NCBI GenBank assembly: GCA_035531775.1
Contig: DATKSG010000096.1
Location: 1-28,355, forward strand
Length of the DNA: 28,355 nt
Origin: DATKSG01 sp035531775
Lineage (GTDB): Bacteria; Actinomycetota; Acidimicrobiia; Acidimicrobiales; UBA8190
Reading direction: 5' to 3'
A program made the position numbers and the translations under genes. Position 1 is the first letter of the stretch. Each line of letters starts with the position of its first letter. A model generated the notes under the pieces. It was not told the origin of the DNA. It searched no databases and saw only the letters and a list, made by a program, of their open reading frames with translations. Below are positions 14,753 through 22,257 of the stretch, in pieces.

Positions 14753-16428
14753 GACGCCGGGATGGGGCACCCGGGCGGTCCCTTGGGAACGTCGCCGGCC
14801 GTCCAGCGCTGGTCCGACGTCTGATTGTAGGCGCCTTGCTTGTTGTTGTTGGGGGAGATGGTGGTGGGGCTCCAGCACACCTCCCGGAAGTCATTGGGGA
14901 TGGTGTGCTGCGTCGGCCCCCAACCCCAGAGCCCGGCCGGCCCGAGGCGCGGCGGATAGGCGTACATCCCCTTTTGGAAGTTGGCCGGGGTGAGATCCGG
15001 GCCGGCCATCTGGATGCCGATGGCCATCATCTCCATCTGCAGGAAGATGATGTCCACGAAGAAGGCCGGCTCGTCACTGCGCACGGTCTTGTAGGCGGCG
15101 TACCCGAGGGTCTGGGTGTAGGGGACGGTGGCTTCGTTAGGACTGATCCCGAGCGCGTGCTGGAAGAACTGCTGGTTGTAGAGCTGCCCTACGTAGTCCT
15201 GGTCCACCAGGGCGGCGCCGATCTCGACGAACTCGGGGAAGTAGTTCTGCTGGGCCGCTTGGCCCGACAGGTAGACGGGGAAGATGGGGTCGCACCCGCA
15301 CAAAATGGTCGTGTAGCCGTCGGCCTTCAGCTGGGCCACGAGGTTGGCCGCCTGCTGCGACTCGGTGCCCAGGTCGAGGGTGTACTGGAAGTTGTCCACC
15401 TGGCAGCCGTGGGCTTCCATGATCTGCTTGAACACGGTGGCCGACTCTTGGTACAGCTCGTTTTGCGGTGCGATGCCGGCAAACTTGCGCGGGGCGTTCT
15501 TGAGGCTCCCGCCGGCGTAGGAGGCCGGGGTGCCAGCCGGACACAGCTTCTGCACCGCATAGTTGGCCACGTCGGTGGCCAGGTCGGTGCCGTCGGTGGC
15601 CAGTGACCAGTCGTACGGGGCGTGCTGCTCGTGCCAGGAGTTCGGCATGTAGGGATCGCCGAAGCCCATGATGCCGTCGTGCCACAAGGCGGTGGCGTAG
15701 GGCTCGGATTCTGCCGTGATGTCGCCGAAGGCGTTGAACTGCGACTTGGCCGTGTTGGCGTCTTCCTCGGCCTGCGCCTGGCCGTATCCCTGTAACTCGT
15801 TGGAGAGCGACCCTTGGCCGTTGTAGAACTGGACCTGGATCTTGCGCCCGTAGAACTGGTAATGGGTGTTGAAGTACTGGGCCAGGGCCAAGATGGTGCG
15901 CTCGTTGTCGGCGTTGGTGTCGCGCAGCTGGGCACCGGCCAAGGTGGCCAGGGTCTGCTGGAAGCTCTGGTCCGCGGTGAGGCGAGCGGAGATGGTGATG
16001 GTGTTGGACGTGACGCCCTGGGCCGTGGCCCCGCCGTTCGAGCCCGAGAAGGTCATGCACGGCGGCGAGTAGGGGTCACCGGGCACCTGTAACGCCTGCC
16101 CGCTGCAGGTGGCCACTTTGCCCGGGGTGGTGATGGTCTGGCCGCTGGTGCCGCCGCCGGCGGCGGTGCCCGCTTGGGCCGGCACGGTGGTGGCGGCGCC
16201 GGTGCCGCCACCGCTGCCGCCGTTCGAAGAGCCGGTGGCGGCCGAGCCGTTGTCCGCACCCGGCCCCGACGACGACGAGCTGGCCGTCGGAACCTTGCTC
16301 GGCACCAATATGGCGATGAGCCCCACCACGAGAACGAGCACGGCCGCCGGGGCGTAGCCGCGCAGGAGCCGGTACGCGACGGGGAAGGCGCCGGCGGGGG
16401 GCCGGCGAGTGCTGTTCGGAGTCGTCAA
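14749..16428 (-). CDS. Membrane-tethered Liv-type (type 1 fold) substrate-binding protein
   Basis: 559 residues from a TTG at 16428, supported by AGGAG seven bases upstream. There is no lipobox Cys; residues about 25-43 form a single hydrophobic helix and are followed by a long Ser/Gly/Thr-rich linker (45-105), so it is probably anchored by an uncleaved N-terminal helix. From about 105 the sequence resembles periplasmic-binding type 1 proteins of branched-chain amino acid transporters: CMTFSGSNGGATAQGVTSNT, then 'NTITISARLTADQSF', LAQYFNTHYQFYGRKIQVQF, and TTILCGCDPIFP. The domain is large (about 450 residues) and rich in aromatic residues. It should deliver substrate to the fused permease encoded directly downstream. 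The substrate is unknown; similarity to Liv proteins does not prove amino acid transport. Confidence 0.87.
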   Translation of the reverse strand: MTTPNSTRRPPAGAFPVAYRLLRGYAPAAVLVLVVGLIAILVPSKVPTASSSSSGPGADNGSAATGSSNGGSGGGTGAATTVPAQAGTAAGGGTSGQTITTPGKVATCSGQALQVPGDPYSPPCMTFSGSNGGATAQGVTSNTITISARLTADQSFQQTLATLAGAQLRDTNADNERTILALAQYFNTHYQFYGRKIQVQFYNGQGSLSNELQGYGQAQAEEDANTAKSQFNAFGDITAESEPYATALWHDGIMGFGDPYMPNSWHEQHAPYDWSLATDGTDLATDVANYAVQKLCPAGTPASYAGGSLKNAPRKFAGIAPQNELYQESATVFKQIMEAHGCQVDNFQYTLDLGTESQQAANLVAQLKADGYTTILCGCDPIFPVYLSGQAAQQNYFPEFVEIGAALVDQDYVGQLYNQQFFQHALGISPNEATVPYTQTLGYAAYKTVRSDEPAFFVDIIFLQMEMMAIGIQMAGPDLTPANFQKGMYAYPPRLGPAGLWGWGPTQHTIPNDFREVCWSPTTISPNNNKQGAYNQTSDQRWTAGDVPKGPPGCPIPAS

Positions 16429-16432
16429 TGGC

Positions 16433-17929
16433 TCACTCCTCGATGATCGCTGTGCGCTGGGCTCGGCGCATCATGCGCCGGTCGCCTTCGGCTAGGAGAG
16501 CCATCAAGCCGAGCCCCCCGAGCCCGGCGGCCAGCAGGGGGCCGCCCGCCGGGGTGCCGCCGTGCTGGCGCGAGGCTAGGCGCAGGCCGGTGGCGGCGCG
16601 CTGGGCGGGGGAACTCGACCCGCCGCCGGCTGAGGTGGCCGAGGTGGCCGCTGTGGCCGCCGGTGTTCCGAGGATGCCGGGTGTGGTGCCCGAGGCGGCA
16701 CCCGTCCCCGGGATGTAGGTGGTGCTCCCGGGCAGGCTGTAGGCGCTGAACTCGGACAGGTTGTAGGAGTTGGCCGGCAGCGTTGAGCTGGTGGCGTTCA
16801 CGCCCCCCAAGGCGGCGTTGAAGTACCCGCCTCCGTCGAAGGAGGCCACCGTGATGTCGGTCACGGTGATGGGGGTATCGGTCTGGCACAGGCCGGCCTC
16901 GAGTTGCTGGCCGGGCGGGGTGGCTTCCACCTGCCCGAGACCGGAGTACGGCGACTGGTCGGTGCTGAAGCCGTTCTCGAGCCCGTTGGCCATCTGGTAG
17001 TACACCGGCTGCAATCCGGTCACCGCCGGGTCGAGGACCGCGTCGCGAGTCGCGTTGGGCACGACCTCGACCTGCAGCGGCGACAGGAAGTCGATTCCCT
17101 GTGCTTCCGTGTTGACCGGGAGTTGGACCTGCAGGCCGATGGTGCCGAGCGCCTGATTGATGGCGCCCTGCACAGCCGAGAGGTCGGCCGTGGTCGGTAG
17201 CGCCGTGCCGCTGATGATGGCGTGGGCGATGGAGAACGACGCCGTGGGCTGGGCGCCGGTGGGGTAGAGGACTTCCCAGTGCAGACCGTCGAGCACGACG
17301 ACTCCGCCGATGTCTAGCGATGCGATGTCGGAGGTGGCGCCGGCCTCGTTCACACCGTTGACGTTCCCCGACCATGCTTTGGAGCGCATGCCGGTCACGG
17401 CGAAGGCGTTGGTGGGGTCGGCCACCGGTCCGGCGTAGGTGGTATCTGCTTCGCCGTAGGGAGCGGAGGTGGCTTTCACATACTCGGTGGCGAAGTAGTC
17501 GGACTGGCTGGGCGACTGGGTGACACCCTGATCCGCCCCTTGCTGGCCGGTCTCGGTCTCGAGCGGCTCGGGCACGGCGTTGTAGATGTACTGGTTGGGC
17601 GGGTTCCCGCAGTTGTAGCCCTGGGCCGACTGGCCCACCGCCCCGAGGTCCATGCCCTGGGACTGGGCCCGGGCCACCGTGTCGGTGTGGCCGGCAAGCG
17701 CCTCGCCGAAGACGGCTCCCACGGCCAGCGACCCCTCGTGGGGTGTCACCTGAAGCAGCTGTGCGTAGGAACTGCCCTGGCCCGGCGCGGAGTCGGCAGC
17801 CGCTCCACCGGTCCCCAGGAGGCTCGTGCCTCCGGCTACTACGAGGCCGGCGGCCAACGCCGCCAAGGCCCACCGCAGACGGCGCTCCCCATCGGAGCGC
17901 AACGACGGTCCCCCCAGCCTGTCCCGCAT
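16433..17929 (-). CDS. Secreted, C-terminally anchored protein heading the Liv-type operon, unknown family
   Basis: 498 residues from ATG 17929, preceded by AGGGGGA; an in-frame GTG at 17974 is less likely because it lacks such a site. Residues about 18-46 form a signal peptide or anchor (RRLRWALAALAAGLVVAGG, later AAADSA). The body is Gly/Ala/Thr/Ser-rich and looks beta-rich, with the blocks ATSDIASLDIGGVVVLDGLH, 'SFSIAHAIISGTALP' and 'NQALGTIGLQVQLPV'. Only a few Cys are present (YNCGNPP, GLCQTDT), possibly a disulfide. A Ser/Ala/Gly linker leads to a C-terminal hydrophobic segment (LLAAGLGGLGLMALLA) with RRMMRRAQR after it, a stop-transfer signal. It ends 4 nt before the binding-protein start, so co-expression is near certain. 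I do not recognise the family with confidence; a role as surface receptor or scaffold for the transporter is inference. Confidence 0.85.
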   Translation of the reverse strand: MRDRLGGPSLRSDGERRLRWALAALAAGLVVAGGTSLLGTGGAAADSAPGQGSSYAQLLQVTPHEGSLAVGAVFGEALAGHTDTVARAQSQGMDLGAVGQSAQGYNCGNPPNQYIYNAVPEPLETETGQQGADQGVTQSPSQSDYFATEYVKATSAPYGEADTTYAGPVADPTNAFAVTGMRSKAWSGNVNGVNEAGATSDIASLDIGGVVVLDGLHWEVLYPTGAQPTASFSIAHAIISGTALPTTADLSAVQGAINQALGTIGLQVQLPVNTEAQGIDFLSPLQVEVVPNATRDAVLDPAVTGLQPVYYQMANGLENGFSTDQSPYSGLGQVEATPPGQQLEAGLCQTDTPITVTDITVASFDGGGYFNAALGGVNATSSTLPANSYNLSEFSAYSLPGSTTYIPGTGAASGTTPGILGTPAATAATSATSAGGGSSSPAQRAATGLRLASRQHGGTPAGGPLLAAGLGGLGLMALLAEGDRRMMRRAQRTAIIEE

Positions 17930-17971
17930 GTTTTCCCCCTGTGCCGCCGGTGCCGCCGGGCCGGGTCTGGA

Positions 17972-17977
17972 CACTAC
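17972..17977 (-). promoter_or_regulatory. Candidate -10 for the Liv-type operon
   Basis: On the minus strand TAGTGT fits TANNNT and would start transcription about 35 bases before the ATG at 17929. No convincing -35 hexamer lies 16-18 bases upstream, so support is weak. Confidence 0.22.
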
Positions 17978-18101
17978 CGGCCCGTCCCCTGCCAGTGCCT
18001 TCCGAGTCGGCTCCGACAGGGGAACGTACTCGTGTCCTTTTCCTTCCGTTTAGGTTTTCCCTCCTGCACCACCAATTGTCGCCGCCCGACCACAGGTCCT
18101 G

Positions 18102-18129
18102 TTGGGTGGCGGGCCCCGGAGGGTAGGCT
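18102..18129 (+). promoter_or_regulatory. Candidate promoter of the cyclic-nucleotide-binding protein gene
   Basis: TTGGGT (18102-18107) and TAGGCT (18124-18129) are separated by 16 bases, matching the loose TTGNNN / TANNNT actinobacterial pattern. Transcription would start near 18136, leaving a leader of about 50 bases before the GTG at 18189. The 258-bp gap to the divergent operon would hold both promoters. Confidence 0.35.
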
Positions 18130-18188
18130 GGGGCTCCTCTGCCGAGCGCCCGTGTCGGTGCCGGCCACCGCCGACAAGAGGAGACGCC

Positions 18189-18632
18189 GTGGCCCTCGGG
18201 ACCTGGGGTCGGGCCCAGAAGATTGACCTGCTGGCCCGAATGCCCCTCTTCTCGACCTGTAGCCAGAAGGAGTTGGCCCAGGTGGCCACCCTGACGGTCC
18301 CGGCCCAGTTCGCCGCCGGCGCCGTGCTCACCCGCCAGGGCGCCTCGGGGGGGCTGGCCTTCGTCATCGCCTCTGGGCGAGCCCAAGTGACCCGGGGCGG
18401 CAAGAGGCTGGCCACGCTGGGTCCCGGTGACGTGGTCGGCGAGCTGTCGCTCATCGACGGCGAGCCCCGATCGGCCACCGTGAAGGCGGTGACCGATATG
18501 GAGGTCCTCGAGATCAGCGCCGAGGACCTTCGCCGGCTGTTGCGCAAGGCGCCGCCGGTGGTCCGCAAGCTCCTCGAAGCGCTGGCCGAACGCCTCCGCC
18601 ACGCCGACCGGCTGCCGGTCACGGGCCTGTAG
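18189..18632 (+). CDS. Single-domain cyclic-nucleotide-binding (CRP-like) protein
   Basis: 147 residues from GTG 18189, with GAGGAG seven bases upstream; a longer in-frame form from 18102 would add an Arg/Pro-rich false N-terminus. Residues about 18-130 form a cNMP-binding beta barrel: LLARMPLFSTCSQKELAQVA, GAVLTRQGASGGLAFVIASG, then the phosphate-binding cassette 'GPGDVVGELSLIDGEPRSAT' with GEL and the Arg-Ser-Ala motif intact. The C-terminal helix ends soon after, and there is no helix-turn-helix, channel or kinase domain. It therefore probably binds cAMP or a related nucleotide and acts on a partner protein. It is divergent from the Liv-type operon; a regulatory link is possible but not shown. 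Confidence 0.92.
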   Translation: MALGTWGRAQKIDLLARMPLFSTCSQKELAQVATLTVPAQFAAGAVLTRQGASGGLAFVIASGRAQVTRGGKRLATLGPGDVVGELSLIDGEPRSATVKAVTDMEVLEISAEDLRRLLRKAPPVVRKLLEALAERLRHADRLPVTGL

Positions 18633-18650
18633 CACTGCCGCCCGGCCCGG

Positions 18651-18670
18651 ACCGCCCACCTAAGGGCGGT
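18651..18670. terminator. Bidirectional hairpin between convergent genes
   Basis: ACCGCCC (18651-18657) and GGGCGGT (18664-18670) form a perfect 7-bp stem around loop ACCTAA, which contains the stop codon of the minus-strand SRPBCC gene. It lies 19 bases after the stop of the plus-strand cyclic-nucleotide-binding gene, so it can serve both. No U-tract is present. Confidence 0.52.
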
Positions 18671-19148
18671 GTGCCTCGCCTGCCAATCGGTCGGCGTAGG
18701 CCACCAGCTGCCGGCTGAAACGCCGGACGAACGTCCTGGCATAGCGCAGCACCAGGGCGCCGGTGCCGGGGACGACGGGCTCGAGCGAGCCGGTCCATGT
18801 CACCACGGTGTGGTCCCCGTCCTCGCTCAGGACCACGTCGGCCCGGTAGCTCCTCACCGGCAGGCCCTTGTGGGCCACGTAGCCGAGGTGCACCGGCGGT
18901 TCGAAGGCCACCACCTCCTCGGAACTGCCGAAGGGGCCGACGGCGAAGCGCCGCAGGGCGCCCACGCCGTCGGGCTCGGGCGCGCCGGGTCGCAGGAGGA
19001 AGCTCCTCGTCAGGAAGGACCAGCGCTTCCACTGCTCGGCTTCGCCCAGCAACGGCCACAGCACCGACGGCGGTGCCGCGCTGTGGGCGACCACCTCGAA
19101 GCGCCAGCGTCCAGGGACCCCGGCCACCCCGGCGGCCGGCTCAACCAC
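18660..19148 (-). CDS. SRPBCC (START/Bet v 1-like) family protein
   Basis: 162 residues from GTG 19148, which overlaps the stop of the upstream gene by 8 nt and has AAGGAG seven bases before it; a longer frame from 19232 reads as Arg/Ser-rich nonsense. The fold signature is RWRFEVVAHSAAPPSVLWPL followed by GEAEQWKRWSFLTRSF, GALRRFAVG, EEVVAFEPPVHLGYVAHKGL, and a C-terminal helix (FVRRFSRQLVAYADRLAGE). SRPBCC proteins bind hydrophobic ligands in a helix-grip cavity; this subgroup is often called polyketide cyclase/dehydrase-like but rarely has a proven reaction. It is the last of three genes with an LLM oxidoreductase and another SRPBCC protein. The ligand is unknown. Confidence 0.85.
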   Translation of the reverse strand: MVEPAAGVAGVPGRWRFEVVAHSAAPPSVLWPLLGEAEQWKRWSFLTRSFLLRPGAPEPDGVGALRRFAVGPFGSSEEVVAFEPPVHLGYVAHKGLPVRSYRADVVLSEDGDHTVVTWTGSLEPVVPGTGALVLRYARTFVRRFSRQLVAYADRLAGEAHRP

Positions 19149-19524
19149 CCACCTGCTCCTTGAGCGCTTGTAGCGCCTGCTGGTACATCCCCTGGAGCAG
19201 TCCGGCCATGTCGTCGGGCTCGACCTCCACATCCCACGTGACCGACGAGCCGGTGCCGTTCGAGGCGACGGTGATGGTGGCCCGGTGGTTCTCGACCGGC
19301 ACCCCGCCCACTATGCGGTAGACGAGCACGCGCTCGTCGTCGTTCTTGCGCTCGAGGCGCTCGGTCACCTCCATCCCCATCAGCTTGAGGATGCGGTCGT
19401 CACCGTCCACCACGCAGGACTCGATGCCCGGCATCCACCCGGCCAAGCCCCCGAAGTCGCCGACGACGGACCACACCGCCTCGGCCGGCTTGTCGATCTC
19501 GATCTCTGCACGTGCGTCGGCCAC
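19141..19524 (-). CDS. SRPBCC family protein (CoxG/polyketide-cyclase-like)
   Basis: 127 residues from GTG 19524, preceded by GGGGAGG. The pattern 'EIEIDKPAEAVWSVVGDFGG' followed by LAGWMPGIESC, 'RILKLMGMEVTERLERKNDD', RVLVYRIVGGVPVENH and a final amphipathic helix (LLQGMYQQALQALKEQVGG) is a complete SRPBCC domain of the short type. A hydrophobic ligand cavity is expected. It is followed by a second, only distantly similar SRPBCC gene whose start lies within its last codons, and sits 45 nt after the LLM oxidoreductase. Co-expression of the three suggests handling of one class of hydrophobic metabolite, which is inference only. Confidence 0.88.
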   Translation of the reverse strand: MADARAEIEIDKPAEAVWSVVGDFGGLAGWMPGIESCVVDGDDRILKLMGMEVTERLERKNDDERVLVYRIVGGVPVENHRATITVASNGTGSSVTWDVEVEPDDMAGLLQGMYQQALQALKEQVGG

Positions 19525-19569
19525 CGGACCTCCCCGTCGTCGTTTGACCGCCGCAGCATGCCACGGCGT

Positions 19570-20409
19570 TCACCCCTGCAACGGCAGGACCGCTTGGGCC
19601 AACTCCTCGAGCTCGTCGTCCCATGACGCGGGGGGCTCGATGGGCCGGACCACGAATTTGGACAGGCCCCCGTCGACGTAGCGCTCCATCAGGGCGCGAA
19701 GCGCGTCTAGGCCTACCGGCACGACCTCGGCCATGTCGACGCCGGGGCGGCGCGCTGCCAGGCGCCCGAGCAGGTCGGGTCGCTCGCTGTTTCGCAGGTA
19801 CCCGATGCTGACGCCGAAGTGCTCCGGGTCGATGCGGCGCCCAGCCGCCTCGGCGTGCTCCTCGATGTGGCGCCGGCCGTCGGCTGCTTCGTCCGGTGTG
19901 CACATGCTCGGCAGCCACCCGTCTGACAGCAACCCGGCCCGGCGCAGGGCGCCGGCCGAGGTCCCGCCCACCCACAGGTCGAAGGGGTCCTGCAGAGGCG
20001 TGACCTCGTCGTGGCGCCAGATCTGGCGAAGCCGTGGCAGCAACTCGTCCATCTGCTGCTCACGCTCGCCCGCCTCCACGCCCATAGCGGCCAGCTCCCG
20101 GCGCCGGCGCAGCCCTACCACGGTGGTCACGAGGAGCCGCCCACCGGACAAGCGGTCGACCGTGGCCAGCTGGCGGGCCAGGCGCACAGGATTGCGCCCG
20201 GGTAGCACCAGCGTCACGCCCAGCTTGAGCCGCCGCACCGACGCCGCCACGAAAGCCAACGCCGTCAGGGGGTCGTCGACCGGGGCGGCCAGCACGTCGG
20301 GCAGCCAAATGGAGTCGAAGCCCAGGTCCTCCAGGCGTGAGGCCAGGGAGTGCAGCACCTGCCCCGAGGAGCTGGAGCCGTGGGTGCCCACGCCCACCCG
20401 GATCTTCAC
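19570..20409 (-). CDS. LLM-class (probably F420-dependent) oxidoreductase
   Basis: 279 residues from GTG 20409, giving the usual N-terminus KIRVGVGTHG; a GTG three codons upstream (20418) is also possible. Family blocks are LASRLEDLGFDSIWLPDVLA, DPLTALAFVAASVRRLKLGV, 'NPVRLARQLATVDRLSGGRL' and VTTVVGLRRRRELAAMGV, then DLWVGGTSAGALRRAGLLSD, GWLPSM. This is the luciferase-like barrel in its F420-dependent branch, common in actinobacteria; FMN use cannot be excluded by eye. At 279 residues it is near the short end of the family. It leads a minus-strand run with two SRPBCC genes and is divergent from the SalK/SCO6745-like gene. The substrate is unknown. Confidence 0.9.
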   Translation of the reverse strand: MKIRVGVGTHGSSSSGQVLHSLASRLEDLGFDSIWLPDVLAAPVDDPLTALAFVAASVRRLKLGVTLVLPGRNPVRLARQLATVDRLSGGRLLVTTVVGLRRRRELAAMGVEAGEREQQMDELLPRLRQIWRHDEVTPLQDPFDLWVGGTSAGALRRAGLLSDGWLPSMCTPDEAADGRRHIEEHAEAAGRRIDPEHFGVSIGYLRNSERPDLLGRLAARRPGVDMAEVVPVGLDALRALMERYVDGGLSKFVVRPIEPPASWDDELEELAQAVLPLQG

Positions 20410-20473
20410 GCCGGCCACGCTAGCGGTGCATGGCTCCTGGTAGCGTGCCCCCGCCATCGACCAAGGAGGCCGC

Positions 20474-21193
20474 ATGCAACCCCTCGACGCCGCGGTGGCC
20501 ACCACCGAGGCCATCGCATACCTGCCAGCCGGTTTCATGCTCGACACCGGCACCTACGAGTACGGCGCCTCGTTGGGTTACGACGGCACCGACTTCTATT
20601 TCGGCGGCCGCGGCGGTGCCCTCGGCGAGGTGGACGGCGCCGTGGTGGCCGCCTGCTTCGTCTTCTTCAACCCCGACACCGTGGTGGCCGCCTGGGACCG
20701 GGCCGCCAAGGTGGCTCGGCCCGCCGAGACCGCCTCGGCCTTCGCCCACTGTGCGGCGCAGTGGGCCGAGGCCCATCTGCCCGACGGCGTGGACTACGGC
20801 CGGCTGGCTGTTTTGGAAGCCAAGCTCATCGCCGGGTCGTCGCCGGCCGGTGCGCCCCTCTTCGCGGCGTGGGCCGCTCAGCCCGAGCCGGAGCCGGACC
20901 GGGCCTTGGCCCTGCACCGCATGCACGTCCTACGTGAGCTCCGAGGAGCCCTGCACGGCGCCGCCGTGCTGGCCGAGGGCCTCGCACCGGTGGAAGCCCT
21001 CACCATCAGGACGCCGTTCATGGCCGGCATCTTCGGATGGAGTGAGCCCTTGCCCGACCCCGAGCCGCACAAGGCGGCATGGGAGCGTGCTGAGGCGGCC
21101 ACCAACCGTGCCATGTCCCGCACCATGGCCGTGCTCGACGAGGCCGAGCGCGACGAGTTCGTGGCCCTGGCCCTGGCGGCCGCCACCCGGTAG
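20474..21193 (+). CDS. SCO6745/SalK family protein, helical, unknown function
   Basis: 239 residues from ATG 20474, with a near-ideal AAGGAGG six bases upstream. The order of blocks fits the actinobacterial family named after SCO6745 and SalK: YFGGRGGALGEVDGAVVAAC, FVFFNPDTVVAAWDRA, then LRELRGALHGAAVLAEGLAP and a C-terminal 'GIFGWSEPLPDPEPHKAAWE' block. The protein is mostly helical and has no signal peptide or membrane segment. Members often sit near oxidoreductases or in secondary metabolism clusters, but I know of no established biochemical role. It is divergent from the LLM oxidoreductase gene over 64 bp and ends one base from the stop of the convergent PspAA gene, with no hairpin between. 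Confidence 0.78.
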   Translation: MQPLDAAVATTEAIAYLPAGFMLDTGTYEYGASLGYDGTDFYFGGRGGALGEVDGAVVAACFVFFNPDTVVAAWDRAAKVARPAETASAFAHCAAQWAEAHLPDGVDYGRLAVLEAKLIAGSSPAGAPLFAAWAAQPEPEPDRALALHRMHVLRELRGALHGAAVLAEGLAPVEALTIRTPFMAGIFGWSEPLPDPEPHKAAWERAEAATNRAMSRTMAVLDEAERDEFVALALAAATR

Positions 21194-21194
21194 G

Positions 21195-21461
21195 TCAGGC
21201 GCCGTCGCCGAGCAGGGCGCGCACCTCGTCGATGGATGAGCCCTCGTGGGGGACCACCAGCTCCGAGGTGCCGAAGTCGTCGTCGGGCAGGCGGGTCCCG
21301 GTTTGGCGTACATGGCCGATGAGATCGCCGAGCGCGGCGGAGAACCGGGCGCTGTCGCCCCCGTCGAGCGTCTCGACGAGGACGCCATCGAGGCGGTCCA
21401 GAGTCGCCGCGTCGCTGTCGGGGAGGTCGAAGCGACCGTCGCCAAGGATGCGGACGATCAC
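21195..21461 (-). CDS. PspA-associated small protein (PspAA-like)
   Basis: 88 residues from GTG 21461, overlapping the PspA stop by 4 nt (GTGA). The sequence opens IVRILGDGRFDLPDSDAATL, then 'LDRLDGVLVETLDGGDSARF', and ends with HEGSSIDEVRALLGDGA. This layout, a small beta-start domain directly after pspA, matches the PspAA partners found in many bacteria and archaea, which are thought to work with PspA at the membrane under envelope stress. The overlap implies fixed co-translation. Identity rests on both sequence pattern and position. Confidence 0.85.
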   Translation of the reverse strand: MIVRILGDGRFDLPDSDAATLDRLDGVLVETLDGGDSARFSAALGDLIGHVRQTGTRLPDDDFGTSELVVPHEGSSIDEVRALLGDGA

Positions 21462-22207
21462 GACTCGCCCCCGGCCCCAGGCGCCTCGTTCGACCCGGCG
21501 GGCAGGCCTGGTGCGACCTGGGCCTTCAGGGCGGCCAGCTCGGCGTCCACCTGACCTGACGTGCCGGCGGCATCGAGTTGCCGCTGGATGTCGTCCTTGC
21601 CGCCCCCGAGCGCATCGGGCAGGGCGCCGGTGTCGATGAGCTCGTCGATGGCTCCCGCCCGCGCCTGCATGTCGGTGATCTTGTCCTGGGCTCTTTGCAG
21701 GGTGACCCCGGCATCAGCCATCGACTCCGAGATGCCCGAGACCGCTTCGCCGATGCTGGCCTGGGCCTTGGAGGCTGTATAGCTGGCCTTGAGCGTCTCC
21801 TTCTTGGTCCTGAAGGCATCGACCTGGGCCTGGAGCCTGGCCGCCGTCGTCTCCAGCTGTTGCTGTTGCGCCTCCACCTGCTGGTGCTGGGTGCCTAGGC
21901 TCTGCAATTGGTCGGCCAAGGTGGCGCGGCGGGTGAGGGCCTCGCGAGCCAGCTCCTCGTTGTTCTGAGCCAGTGCCTGTTTGGCCTGTTCCTGGAGTTT
22001 GTCGGCTTGCGTCTGCAGCGCGGTGGCCTGGAGTTCGAGCCTCTTCTTGGCCGTGGTGACGTCGGCCAGGGCGCGTCGGACCTTCTGGATGTTCTCGTTC
22101 TGCTTCTCGTAGGAGAGGTCGAGCATGTCGACCGGGTTCTCGGCCTTGTCGAGCGCCTTGTTGGCCTTGGCCTGCATGATCGCCGACAGGCGCTTCATCA
22201 CGCTCAT
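21458..22207 (-). CDS. pspA: PspA/IM30 family envelope-stress protein
   Basis: 249 residues from ATG 22207; an apparent longer frame reaching 22576 is antisense to nothing real and runs into the amidotransferase gene. AAGG lies nine bases upstream of the ATG. The N-terminus MKRLSAIMQAKANKALDKAE and NPVDMLDLSYEKQNENIQ are typical of PspA/IM30/Vipp1, followed by long uninterrupted coiled coils (about 30-190; e.g. 'TKKETLKASYTASKAQASIG'). The last ~60 residues are less conserved and acidic/Gly-rich. PspA coats stressed inner membranes as ESCRT-III-like helical assemblies. No pspBC or transcription factor gene adjoins; the only partner is PspAA. A 50-bp gap separates it from the amidotransferase gene upstream. 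Confidence 0.93.
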   Translation of the reverse strand: MSVMKRLSAIMQAKANKALDKAENPVDMLDLSYEKQNENIQKVRRALADVTTAKKRLELQATALQTQADKLQEQAKQALAQNNEELAREALTRRATLADQLQSLGTQHQQVEAQQQQLETTAARLQAQVDAFRTKKETLKASYTASKAQASIGEAVSGISESMADAGVTLQRAQDKITDMQARAGAIDELIDTGALPDALGGGKDDIQRQLDAAGTSGQVDAELAALKAQVAPGLPAGSNEAPGAGGES

Positions 22208-22257
22208 GGAAGAGCCTTTCTTAGAGAGCTGGTGGGATGAGGTGCGTGCGGCTCCGA

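Noticed and set aside
14753..14878. N-terminal extension of the fused permease from ATG 14878
   Set aside because: It lies within the binding-protein coding region and reads as His/Gln/Arg-rich sequence; the ATGA overlap at 14749-14752 gives a better start.
16425..18659. Very long open frame (744 codons) on the minus strand across the first transporter-operon gene and the cyclic-nucleotide-binding gene
   Set aside because: Its translation is Arg/Gly/His/Pro-rich low-complexity sequence with no domain, and it covers two genes with clear family or export signals in other frames; it is a by-product of high GC.
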